Shown here: positions 24,421 to 32,534 of the stretch, piece by piece
How the letters are laid out: each line of letters opens with the position of its first letter
Numbering within the stretch: position 1 is the stretch's first letter
From: a bacterium
GTDB taxonomy: Bacteria > Patescibacteriota > Saccharimonadia > Saccharimonadales > UBA4665
Reading direction: 5' to 3'
DNA length: 35,956 nt
NCBI GenBank assembly: GCA_021829145.1
Contig: JAJZOE010000012.1
Location: forward strand, 1-35,956
Translations under genes and position numbers: made by a program
The notes under the pieces: model-generated
Database searches by the model: none
What the model saw: only the letters and a program-made list of their open reading frames with translations
What the model was told of the DNA's origin: nothing

Positions 24421-24917
24421 GCGGTTGTTCTTCTTCGCGCCCCAAGATCAAGTATTGTTGCTGGCTCCGGGTATTCAATCACAGGTGGTAAAAACCTCGG
24501 ATACTGTTGTCGGTGTTTTCTTAGCCGGTGAATGGACATTTCATTAACCATTGGCCGGAAATAGTTTGAGAGCATATCTCTCTGGGCCACGAATAGCCCC
24601 CGAATTGCGATGCCGCCTATCTCGCCACCGGTAATATGGTCGACTATCCTTCTGGTTTGCTCTTCAGCCTGACCGTGCGTAAATGCGGCTATGTCGAAAA
24701 AGGCGTTAACGTAATCCTCATAAGCCCTGATAAATGACCGGTGCTCGCCTATCTGTTCATAAATATGATCCGCGACAATTTCCGAGGAAACGCTGCTCGG
24801 GTGTTCGAATGTCGTACAGGCAGTCCAAATAACCGGTTCTATTTTTTCTCTAATCACTTTTTTATAACTTCCGAAAAATATAATTAATACTTTTTCATAA
24901 AACTTACGAGATTTCAA
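24417..24917 (-). CDS. hypothetical protein with basic C-terminus
   Basis: 166 residues from a TTG start, without membrane helices and mainly helical (RAYEDYVNAFFDIAAFTHGQAEEQTRRIVDHI). The C-terminal 40 residues are rich in Arg and Pro. The first 25 residues are unusually AT-rich, and a GTG at codon 21 with GGAAG upstream is another possible start. Not recognised. Confidence 0.5.
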   Translation of the reverse strand: MKSRKFYEKVLIIFFGSYKKVIREKIEPVIWTACTTFEHPSSVSSEIVADHIYEQIGEHRSFIRAYEDYVNAFFDIAAFTHGQAEEQTRRIVDHITGGEIGGIAIRGLFVAQRDMLSNYFRPMVNEMSIHRLRKHRQQYPRFLPPVIEYPEPATILDLGARRRTTA

Positions 24918-25050
24918 GACTGAACTTATGATCAGTAAGCTAAGTCATAGTCTTAGTTACTTTAAGTAGAGGATAATTCTAATTGAAGGGGGGTTAAAAG
25001 CGAAAGTTTAGGTTGACGGTTAAAGGTCGACAGTTTAAACGGGAGGTTTT

Positions 25051-25410
25051 ATGAAAGACATTATTCAATCAAGGATCGCTAGTGGGCTTAGTGTGCTGTT
25101 AGGTATCTGGCTGATTCTGACGCCTTTGGTAATATCGATGAGCGGGGCTGGGCTAGTAAGTATAATTGTTACCGGCGGTGTCTTAACGGTCTCGGGGTTA
25201 GTGCAATTGTTCTGGTTTAATTTACTGCCAAGCAGCCTTAATATATTAGCCTCTATCTGGCTGTTTATTTCTGCTTTCATTTTTACTATGAGCAGCAGCG
25301 CTTCCTGGAATATGGTGATAGCGGCAATCTTTACCTTTATTCTGGCTTTTTGGGATAGCATCGAAACTAACGAGGTGTCTCGTCAGCGGCATCATCATCT
25401 GCACGCTTAA
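25051..25410 (+). CDS. SPW-repeat-like small membrane protein
   Basis: 119 residues with four membrane helices in two similar halves: SGLSVLLGIWLILTPLVIS and SLNILASIWLFISAFIFTMS. These recall the SPW repeat (usually a Ser-Pro-Trp helix end), though the exact motif is lost. The tail QRHHHLHA is histidine-rich. A GGGAGGT precedes the ATG. Function of the family is unknown. It ends 3 bases from the convergent SRPBCC gene. Confidence 0.65.
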   Translation: MKDIIQSRIASGLSVLLGIWLILTPLVISMSGAGLVSIIVTGGVLTVSGLVQLFWFNLLPSSLNILASIWLFISAFIFTMSSSASWNMVIAAIFTFILAFWDSIETNEVSRQRHHHLHA

Positions 25411-25413
25411 GTC

Positions 25414-25863
25414 TTATTGACCGATCTTATTTTCAACCGCTACTTTAAGTGATCTGAGATCGGTATTTAACTCATTGGTCGCCAGTTGTTTTAATACCGG
25501 CAATGTTAATCCGAAAGTCTTGCTTTTGGTAAGAACATTAATATCTAGGGTTACCTCAGTCGCTGAGTCTTTCGCTGTTAGCTTTATTTTCGCCGTGTAG
25601 TCAATAGCGCCCACGGCGTTATTAAACTCTATTAATCGGTCCTTAACATAATCGGTAATAATGACGTGGCTTTTTATGCGGATATCTTTTAGGATTATTA
25701 CTTCTGTATCATAGGATGAACCAATGTTTAAATCGACCTGATCGGAAATGACACGGAGCGAAGGGTTCCAGTAGTAGTGGTATTTAGTGTTTGAAAGGTA
25801 TTTGAATACCTCGCTAGGTTTTGCCTTTATGGTTATCCGGGAACGAGTAAATACTTTTTCCAT
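25414..25863 (-). CDS. SRPBCC-family (START-like) protein
   Basis: 149 residues with the helix-grip fold. SRITIKAKPSEVFKYLSNTKYHYYWNPSLRVI is the opening strand-helix of polyketide-cyclase-like SRPBCC proteins, RLIEFNN and KIKLTAKDSATEVTLDINVL are the later strands, and a C-terminal helix closes the cavity. These proteins bind hydrophobic ligands; the ligand is unknown. TAAAAT ends 8 bases before the ATG and no ribosome site is seen, again a leaderless arrangement. Confidence 0.75.
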   Translation of the reverse strand: MEKVFTRSRITIKAKPSEVFKYLSNTKYHYYWNPSLRVISDQVDLNIGSSYDTEVIILKDIRIKSHVIITDYVKDRLIEFNNAVGAIDYTAKIKLTAKDSATEVTLDINVLTKSKTFGLTLPVLKQLATNELNTDLRSLKVAVENKIGQ

Positions 25864-25971
25864 GCATAACTATTTTAATATATATTTGAAAGGTAGTATT
25901 AATTCTTACTTTATCTTAGCAGGTGAAAGGTTTATTCTCTCTTATTAGGGCTTTCTTTAGCAGAAACAAAG

Positions 25972-26331
25972 TTATCTGATCGGCCGGATTAACCCGACCC
26001 GGTTGCTCTCGGTATCTTTAATGTAAATAGTTTCGCCAATATTCGGCACCATTTGTTTGTCGCCTGCTATTTCACCGCCAGCCCGTCTAACCTTTTCTAT
26101 CATATCGTCGATGTTATCTACGGATATCCAGATGATTGCCGGCTGGTCGGCATAGTCTAGCGGCATGATGGCGCCGTTGATGCCCAGCTGTTTATCATCT
26201 CCGGTATTGGCTAGCCAATAATCGACGTTTTCAATTCCCGTTTTAGTGATGTTCCAGCCAAATATTTGGTAGAACTTTTTAGCTCTTCGGGTGTCTTTAG
26301 CGGTTATTTCAAAATGCACTACCCTTCCCAT
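25972..26331 (-). CDS. VOC-family (glyoxalase-like) protein
   Basis: 119 residues with the two beta-alpha-beta-beta-beta modules of the vicinal oxygen chelate fold: VVHFEITAKDTRRAKKFYQIFGWNI and PAIIWISVDNIDDMIEKVRRAGGEI, ending in YIKDTESNRVGLIRP. His6 and the late Glu position (here within TESN) could be metal ligands. The reaction is not predictable: glyoxalase-, resistance- or epimerase-like. AAGGAG lies about 8 bases before the ATG. Confidence 0.85.
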   Translation of the reverse strand: MGRVVHFEITAKDTRRAKKFYQIFGWNITKTGIENVDYWLANTGDDKQLGINGAIMPLDYADQPAIIWISVDNIDDMIEKVRRAGGEIAGDKQMVPNIGETIYIKDTESNRVGLIRPIR

Positions 26332-26728
26332 ATCGTCTTCTCCTTATTAATTAGCTAATAGGCTACTCTAAAACAGCCGATTAGTCAGGCGGATAAATTA
26401 CTTAATCGGCAGCTTAAATATTAATATCTTTTCGGCTAATGGTCTGAAGTTAGGGCAACGTAATAATCCCCGTTTCCGACACGCTCATCTTTAAGGCGCG
26501 GGACGGGATCCGTTCCTTTTATTAGTTAGTTATTAGGGTTTAACAGTAACAGTTGCCACTAAAAAATATGAGACTAATTAGCGGGAATACTTAAGCAATT
26601 TAAATTTACAATGAAGAATAATACAACAGGGACATTTTAAAGAGTTATATAAGCCTTTGTTGGTAATCAGAGCTTGCTTAAACAGTCTTAATTGAGATAA
26701 AGTCTTTTACGTTAATCTCGAGGGGAAA
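26332..26728. other. 397-base intergenic stretch with a hairpin and a possible gene fragment
   Basis: Between divergent genes. On the plus strand a hairpin at 26500-26516 (GGGACG, loop GGATC, CGTTCC) is followed by TTTT and looks like a terminator, yet no plus-strand gene ends before it; a small RNA ending here is possible. On the minus strand at 26518-26450 a start-less frame reads RIPSRALKMSVSETGIITLP-stop, protein-like and perhaps a leftover gene end. TTGCTT, 18 bases, TAAAGT (about 26674-26703) may be the GH6 promoter. Confidence 0.3.
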
Positions 26729-28105
26729 GTGGGAAATAGTTTCAGCTATTTAGAGAAAATTAAAAAAGCTAAACAAAAGTCGATAATTAAATTTGTTAAC
26801 CGGGGTTTATCTATAGCAGCAACTTTGACACTTATTGCCGTAATAGCGGCCCAGGCCTCATCGGCGCCAGTAAGAATACTAAAGGACGCCGTCAATACGG
26901 ATCATTCGATAAGTGTCTTAAGCCCGGCGCCTGATGCTGCCGTCGGAACACAAACATTGCTTAGTGCCCAATTAAGTGGCGAGCCCGCCGATGCTTATGA
27001 TATGTTCTGGTATGTCGATAACGGTACCTGGAATTGGATGGGAACCAACCCGACCAATCAGCAGAAGCAGGCTGTTATAAACTTTTCTAACTGGACCTGG
27101 CATCAGCCGAACGACCACTACACTATTACCTTAGTTGCCGTTATGCATGGCAGTGGACAGAGATATTACAGCGGCGTCCAGATCAATGTCGCAGCTAATA
27201 CTTCTGCGTCAGTAACTAAACCGGCGGCCTTAGTTAGCCAGGCAGTCAATACGGCCCAGAGCCTTTATGTTGCTCCAGATAGCAGCGCCGCTCAAACGGC
27301 TAACTCGACTAGTGACGTTAATATGAAGCGGATAATGTCTAAGATTGCCGCCCAGCCGGAAGCAATTTGGTTTGGCGATTGGAACTCAAATGTCCAATCC
27401 GCTGTTAATAGCTTGGTCACTTCAGCCGCTGACTTAGGCCAGGTACCGGTTCTGGTGGCTTATAACATACCGCAGCGTGACTGCGGCAGCTACTCAGCGG
27501 GCGGTGCTAGCTCCCCTGATGCCTACAAAGCCTGGATCCAAAGTTTTGCCAGCGGCATTAATAACCGGAAAGTAATTGTTATTTTAGAACCTGACGCTTT
27601 GGCCCAAATTAGTTGTTTGTCTGCTTCCGACCAGACGACCAGATACCAGCTGCTAAGCTATGCCGTTACTACGCTAAAGGCAAATCCTAACGCTCAGGTA
27701 TATCTTGATGCCGGTAATCCTGATTGGATTAGTGTATCGGTTATGGCTCAGCGGCTGAATGCCGCCGGCATAAATAATGCCAACGGTTTTAGCTTGAATG
27801 TTTCAAACTTCATTTCGACAGCCAGTAATATAAGCTACGGCAATCAGCTGTCGGCAGCGGTTAATGGTAAACACTTTGTTGTTGATACTGGAAGGAACGG
27901 CAACGGCTCTAACGGGCAATGGTGTAATCCTTCAGGTATGGCTCTCGGCAGCACGCCGACTGCAAATACCGGTGATCCGCTGGCTGACTATTTTCTGTGG
28001 ATTAAACCGCCGGGGGTATCTGACGGCACATGTAACGGCGGGCCAGCGGCAGGAACTTGGTGGCCCTGGTATGCCGAGCAGCTAGGCCTTAATGCCGGCT
28101 GGTAG
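26729..28105 (+). CDS. secreted GH6-family cellulase
   Basis: 458 residues from a GTG start with GAGGGG upstream. Signal region at about 27-46 (LSIAATLTLIAVIAAQASSA). Residues 58-155 form an Ig-like beta domain rich in Trp (WYVDNGTWNWMG, NWTWHQP). Residues 185-458 are the GH6 catalytic domain: VLVAYNIPQRDCGSYSAGG with general acid Asp251, VILEPDAL, VVDTGRNGNG with Asp386, and WIKPPGVSDGTCNGGPAAGTWW. GH6 enzymes cut beta-1,4-glucan with inversion, as endoglucanases or cellobiohydrolases; the type cannot be told. No known cellulose-binding module is recognised, unless the Trp-rich domain serves as one. It acts outside the cell and may stay anchored by the N-terminal helix. Confidence 0.92.
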   Translation: MGNSFSYLEKIKKAKQKSIIKFVNRGLSIAATLTLIAVIAAQASSAPVRILKDAVNTDHSISVLSPAPDAAVGTQTLLSAQLSGEPADAYDMFWYVDNGTWNWMGTNPTNQQKQAVINFSNWTWHQPNDHYTITLVAVMHGSGQRYYSGVQINVAANTSASVTKPAALVSQAVNTAQSLYVAPDSSAAQTANSTSDVNMKRIMSKIAAQPEAIWFGDWNSNVQSAVNSLVTSAADLGQVPVLVAYNIPQRDCGSYSAGGASSPDAYKAWIQSFASGINNRKVIVILEPDALAQISCLSASDQTTRYQLLSYAVTTLKANPNAQVYLDAGNPDWISVSVMAQRLNAAGINNANGFSLNVSNFISTASNISYGNQLSAAVNGKHFVVDTGRNGNGSNGQWCNPSGMALGSTPTANTGDPLADYFLWIKPPGVSDGTCNGGPAAGTWWPWYAEQLGLNAGW

Positions 28106-28190
28106 AATCTAAGTCCAAAGTTGACTTCAAACTGTTATTAACTTAAGTTAGTTTTTAATCAGAGGAAACCTCCAAGCCTAGTATAAGGCG

Positions 28191-28196
28191 TATAAT
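28191..28196 (+). promoter_or_regulatory. -10 box of a probable leaderless promoter
   Basis: A perfect TATAAT ends 8 bases before the ATG at 28205, with the same TATAATGCTA context as the box before bcp. No Shine-Dalgarno site. Confidence 0.5.
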
Positions 28197-28204
28197 GCTA
28201 GCTA

Positions 28205-28480
28205 ATGTCTTGGCAAGAAGCGGTTTTAACACTCGGTCAAATCATTTTCATAGTCGCTCTGTTGCCATCAGTGTTTACCAAAGATAAGCCGGAAATATGG
28301 ACCAGCATATTAACCGGGGCGGTGGCTTACAGTATTGCCGTCACTTACACCACTTTGCATATGCCCTTGGCTGCTATTTCGGCCGGACTAAACGGGGTTT
28401 TCTGGACAATCTTAGCCGTACAAAAGCATCGACAGAATCAAGTAATCGCTAAAAAAAAGATCCGATCTAAGGTTACCTGA
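28205..28480 (+). CDS. small three-helix membrane protein
   Basis: 91 residues, three hydrophobic helices (about 7-23, 33-52, 54-72) and a Lys/Arg-rich tail. The opening WQEAVLTLGQIIFIVALLPSVFTKDKPEIWTS is a pattern I associate with a widespread uncharacterised family in Saccharibacteria, which supports the lineage guess. Leaderless-type start. Its last 8 bases overlap the convergent glucoamylase gene. Confidence 0.65.
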   Translation: MSWQEAVLTLGQIIFIVALLPSVFTKDKPEIWTSILTGAVAYSIAVTYTTLHMPLAAISAGLNGVFWTILAVQKHRQNQVIAKKKIRSKVT

Positions 28481-30839
28481 CAGTAACTGAGAAGTTTCGG
28501 TTTTCCCAGTCCTTAGCTTGAGTCCAGTAAAAGGTAAACTCAACTACTTCATCTTTGTTCAACCCTCCGGTAGGCAGGTCGGCGATATATATACCAAGAC
28601 CGCTGTCCGATGAATTAATATCTTTACTCGTCTTCCAACCATCAATTGAGTAGTGGATGGTGCAAGCAGATAATGTTTCTATCCGTAGATTCTTACCGGC
28701 CGGTATTTGTCGTAATTTGTTATTAAAGCGCCAGGCTCGTTTATCTGAAGTGGTATTATCCCTCAAATAACGTTTAACTGTTTGCTCGGGCATGTCAAAT
28801 ATCCGTCCGTCTTTTTGGGAGCGAAGCAGCTTAAGGTATTCGGCATGGGCCCAGGCTAGAGGCGTGGCCGATCCGGTGGCCTTACCCTTGTATAGATCAT
28901 GCTCCGGTATGTCTTCACTATCCCATACCTGTTCTGGATAAAGCCCGTTGCTATTGGCAAAACGTTCCATCGTTTCCTTAAGTTCGGCGGCATAACGGTG
29001 ATTATTAGCGGCCAACTCGTAATGGGCTCGTTCTCCCGTCAATAGCGGCCAACCCCGGCCAACCCCGGTACCATTAAACGGCGATCCGTCTTCATTTTCG
29101 CCGTATCCGTCATCGTTATAGCGGTGCCAGGTTGGGCCAAAAGGGGTCTCGATTTTAATCAGTTCGTCGATTATCTTGATGGTGTCGGTAATACGCTTAT
29201 CCTCCGGCGTTCGCAGGCCAAAACGAACTAGCGCCAGCGCGTCAGGGCTTATAAGGTTTATTGCAGGCATGCTGGCATTTTCCGGTTCGACGTTTTTAAC
29301 ATGAACGATCTGCTGGTAACGGGAAAGTTTACTGTTACCAAGCGGCATGATCCGCTCGTAATAACCAGCGACTGAATATTTCTGTGTCCAGTCAGTCCCC
29401 TGGGAATAGAGCCAGTCATCAATGCAGTCATACCAGATGTCTGCCGTTTCGCGCATGATGCAAGCAATATTATTCTCCTGATTTAAATCGGCCAGGTCGG
29501 CAGCAGCCAGTAAGGCGGCTATTTCTGCGGCTAGGGTAAAAGGCGTGTAGCCTGGATCTTCTTCCCATCTGTCCTGTTGGGTTACCGGGCCGTTCATCAT
29601 TAAAAAGGTGGCGGCTTTTTTGACCAGCGGCCAGAAACTTAGTGCCTGATCATCGCTTATTGCTTGCTCTCTCTTGGCTAAGTTGACCAGCAATATCGGC
29701 AAAGCAGTTTCGTCCATCTGGATACCATTCCAATAGGGTGTGCCGTCGGTCCACATGTTTTGCGGCCAATGTCCGTCGGGCTGCTGGGTTCTTGATAAAA
29801 ATTCTAAGCAACTAAGGACCGATTCCTTTTTACCGGCGGCAATCAGCCCGCCAGCCGCCTCAACCATATCTCTGGTCCAGACAACATGGTAACCGTTTCT
29901 GTCATTGTCGCCCTGCGAAAAGCCCCACGGCGTGGCCAGCCCGGCAATCAGCCCGCCAGCCGGATTTTTTGATTCATGACACTTAATTACCGCCAGGCTG
30001 ATTTTGGCCATATCGGGCGTGTCTTTAGTTAAACTATCCAGCCATTTCTTCCAGCCGTTTTTGTATTTAGACTCTGTTTCTTTAAAATTTCTTCCCAGGC
30101 TGTCAAGGGCGGTAATGATGGCTTCTTCAATCGAAGGACCAAAGCCAAGCGCTAGAATGAACTTGCCGTCGCATGTCCTCAGGTCTATTTCGCCGCTCAG
30201 GCTGATGTTACCGTTCATCGCTTGCATATATGGTTTGTCCAGGCACCTGTATCGTTTTAGTTGCTCCCAGCCATCATTAACTCCGACGAAACCGGTAGTT
30301 GCTTTTAAAAAGGGGGTCGAACAAACTAACGCCAGGGCGCAGTTATCTCTTTCGGCTACCAGGATTGATTGCTGGCCATGCCTGATTATTCGGGCGTTGT
30401 TACCGCTGCCCATACCGCCTAAGTGAGGTGTTATATGGGCATAAAGACTCAATTTGCTGACTTTACCTTTGAATTCCACTTGCTGTAGTAGGCAGTTATT
30501 GTCCGGATCGGAGATAATCTTCTTAACAAGAGTGTAGCGTCCGTCACGAGCGATATTGGTGACTTTAAAGGCCGGTACGCCCGGACTGCACCAGACGGTT
30601 GTGCTGTCGGTTTGCGACTGCTCCTCAGACAAATAATCTTTATTGTCGGTAACAATAAAGCCCATGTCTTTGATGCTTGGGGTATCTATTGCCGGATAAT
30701 AGACTTCATTGAGGATGCCCTTACCAACTGTAAACCAGACACTGCTGTCGTCGCTGAAGGCTGTACCAACAATATCTTTAGGACCAGGCGCCCACCTTGC
30801 GTCTGTTCCTGGTCCGTCTGGTGCTATTGTATCTGTCAT
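28473..30839 (-). CDS. GH15 glucoamylase (glucodextranase-like N-terminal domain)
   Basis: 788 residues from the ATG at 30839. The frame is open 11 codons further, into the SDR gene, but APDGPGTDARWAPGPKDIVGTAFS is the usual family beginning. Residues 10-260 match the bacterial glucoamylase/glucodextranase N-terminal beta domain. The (alpha/alpha)6 barrel follows with GFSQGDNDRNGYHVVWTRDMVEA, QQPDGHWPQNMWTDGTPYWNGIQMDETA, the acid Glu in RWEEDPGYTPFT and the base Glu in GRGWPLLTGERAHYE. It releases glucose from maltodextrin or isomaltodextrin ends. There is no signal peptide, so it acts in the cytoplasm, perhaps on storage glucan. It follows the SDR gene by about 16 bases, likely an operon. 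Confidence 0.92.
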   Translation of the reverse strand: MTDTIAPDGPGTDARWAPGPKDIVGTAFSDDSSVWFTVGKGILNEVYYPAIDTPSIKDMGFIVTDNKDYLSEEQSQTDSTTVWCSPGVPAFKVTNIARDGRYTLVKKIISDPDNNCLLQQVEFKGKVSKLSLYAHITPHLGGMGSGNNARIIRHGQQSILVAERDNCALALVCSTPFLKATTGFVGVNDGWEQLKRYRCLDKPYMQAMNGNISLSGEIDLRTCDGKFILALGFGPSIEEAIITALDSLGRNFKETESKYKNGWKKWLDSLTKDTPDMAKISLAVIKCHESKNPAGGLIAGLATPWGFSQGDNDRNGYHVVWTRDMVEAAGGLIAAGKKESVLSCLEFLSRTQQPDGHWPQNMWTDGTPYWNGIQMDETALPILLVNLAKREQAISDDQALSFWPLVKKAATFLMMNGPVTQQDRWEEDPGYTPFTLAAEIAALLAAADLADLNQENNIACIMRETADIWYDCIDDWLYSQGTDWTQKYSVAGYYERIMPLGNSKLSRYQQIVHVKNVEPENASMPAINLISPDALALVRFGLRTPEDKRITDTIKIIDELIKIETPFGPTWHRYNDDGYGENEDGSPFNGTGVGRGWPLLTGERAHYELAANNHRYAAELKETMERFANSNGLYPEQVWDSEDIPEHDLYKGKATGSATPLAWAHAEYLKLLRSQKDGRIFDMPEQTVKRYLRDNTTSDKRAWRFNNKLRQIPAGKNLRIETLSACTIHYSIDGWKTSKDINSSDSGLGIYIADLPTGGLNKDEVVEFTFYWTQAKDWENRNFSVTVR

Positions 30840-30855
30840 TTGTTGGTTGCCTAAC

Positions 30856-31638
30856 TTAACCGCCATGGGCAAAGTCGGGATAATCGGTCATGCCGCCATC
30901 CACAAAAATTGTCCGTCCGGTTATGTAAGAAGCTACGTCTGAAACTAATACTACGGCCATTTTGGCGACTTCTTCCGGCTCGCCGATACGTTTAAGGGGT
31001 ATCTTTTCCAGTAAATCTTTAAGTCCGGCGCTATTGGCCCAGACGTCCTGATTAATCGAGGTTTTTATAGCACCTGGAGCTAAGGCTAAAACCCGGACAT
31101 TGTAAGGTGCTGCTTCTTGGGCCATAGTTTTTGTTAGCATACTTAAGGCGGCTTTGCTGGATGTGTAGGCGCTATGTCCGCTCCAGGCTATGGTTTCATG
31201 GACTGACGAGGTAGCTAAAATAACGCCAGACTTTTGTTTTACCATGCGTTTTAGCGCCTGCCTGGCACAGTAAAAGTTGCCAATTAGGTTAATGTTTATG
31301 ACTTTAGCCCAATCCTTGACACTTATTTCCCAACTGTTGGCATGAACTCCGTCGATTCCGGCATTGTTTATTAAGATATCGATTCCATTCCATTCCCGGT
31401 CTAAGCGGTTGAACATCGATTCGACTTCATAATTGCTGGCTACATCAGCATGGACGGCTAAGGCTTCGCCGCCGCTGCTACGTATTTGCTGGACCATCTG
31501 TTCGGCGGCTGCCTGATTTGTGACATAGTTTATGGCCACTTTGGCACCAGCCGCTGCTAATTCGTTGGCAATTGCCGCGCCTATGCCGCTGTTACCGCCG
31601 GTAACCAAGGTTCTTTTACCTTGAAGGTTAATTTCCAT
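30856..31638 (-). CDS. short-chain dehydrogenase/reductase, glucose-dehydrogenase-like
   Basis: 260 residues, classical SDR. TGGNSGIG (13-20) binds the cofactor, INNAG is kept, the active site has Ser in ATSSVHE and YTSSK, and the C-terminus ends VDGGMTDYPDFAHGG, resembling glucose 1-dehydrogenase-type members. Position 37 region (KVAINYVTN) lacks the acidic residue typical for NAD, so NADP is possible. Standing directly upstream of a glucoamylase, it could oxidise released glucose (inference). Its transcript probably starts in the 76-base space upstream, where TATCAT is a weak -10. Confidence 0.88.
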   Translation of the reverse strand: MEINLQGKRTLVTGGNSGIGAAIANELAAAGAKVAINYVTNQAAAEQMVQQIRSSGGEALAVHADVASNYEVESMFNRLDREWNGIDILINNAGIDGVHANSWEISVKDWAKVININLIGNFYCARQALKRMVKQKSGVILATSSVHETIAWSGHSAYTSSKAALSMLTKTMAQEAAPYNVRVLALAPGAIKTSINQDVWANSAGLKDLLEKIPLKRIGEPEEVAKMAVVLVSDVASYITGRTIFVDGGMTDYPDFAHGG

Positions 31639-31714
31639 TTTCCCACCGCTCTTTAGCTAAAGTGCTTATGTAACTATGATACACCTTAACTTAGTGTGGT
31701 AAAAATAGGGTTTG

Positions 31715-32368
31715 TCAGCCTAGTTCTACGTTGGCATACATCAGCGCGCTCAGCACCTTGAATAACTGGGCTTTGTTCGGTTCTCTCGGTTCTGGATTGG
31801 AAAAGTCATAACTTTCATCATACATGGCTATTTGCGAAGTATGCTCGTCATACATGACTCTGGCATAAGGTTTTAGTGTTACCCCGTCATCCTGGTTCAT
31901 GGTTGCCTGAAAAACGTAAATGTCATCCTGCATATTTTTTATTAACTGGCGCTTGCTCTTGTTAGTCTCAGGGTCATAATGATAGTTTCTGACTTCTACT
32001 ACCCAACCATCAATAGATTTTTGGCCGTTTTTTTCGATGATATTCTTACCGACAATCGGGGATTGGATAGACGCATACGTCCGGGCGAATACAGCTTCTC
32101 TCTGGTGCACCAGCAGATTGGTCGATTGTGGCTGAATAAGTGCGTAGGCCCATAGTGCTGCTTTACCTAAGCCGCTGCGACGGGCTGAGTGCTTCAGCTT
32201 GTCTTTGGTTGAAGCTGCTTCATCACGGATTTTCTTGCCTAAGGTTCCTTGAATAAGCGCCAGGTTGAACTCATGTATACCCCGGGCAATTTCCGCTTTA
32301 CTGGCAGCAATATCTTCCTCGCTGAAGAAATGTGTCTCTCTAAATAGTTTGTCGAATTCTTTGCCCAT
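31715..32368 (-). CDS. hypothetical 217-residue protein
   Basis: Soluble, with a helical N-terminal half (FSEEDIAASKAEIARGIHEFNLALIQGTLGKKIRD) and a beta-rich C-terminal half (SIDGWVVEVRNYHYDPETNKSKRQLIKNMQDDIYVFQATM). No signal, membrane helix or motif known to me. CATAAT ends 6 bases before the ATG, with TTGTAG 17 bases further up, so a leaderless promoter is likely. Confidence 0.55.
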   Translation of the reverse strand: MGKEFDKLFRETHFFSEEDIAASKAEIARGIHEFNLALIQGTLGKKIRDEAASTKDKLKHSARRSGLGKAALWAYALIQPQSTNLLVHQREAVFARTYASIQSPIVGKNIIEKNGQKSIDGWVVEVRNYHYDPETNKSKRQLIKNMQDDIYVFQATMNQDDGVTLKPYARVMYDEHTSQIAMYDESYDFSNPEPREPNKAQLFKVLSALMYANVELG

Positions 32369-32534
32369 AATTTAATTATGAGGGGACAATTAACTGACTA
32401 CAAGCATAAGTCTATAAGTGGCAGACGGCGTTTAAGTTCTACCGGGCCTAAGCCATTGAGCTCCCCTTACTGGAGTTTAAAAGGCTAAAGCCAGATCTAT
32501 ACTAAAGCAGCAAACCAGAATCAAGGGTTAGATA

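Noticed and set aside
29831-29962. A 20-base direct repeat (GGCAATCAGCCCGCCAGCCG) and a nearby tandem 10-base repeat at 29047
   Set aside because: Both are inside the GH15 coding sequence and encode recurring AGGLIA and GRGWP segments, so protein constraint explains them.
30004-30426. Plus-strand open frame of 140 codons
   Set aside because: Antisense shadow of the GH15 glucoamylase gene.
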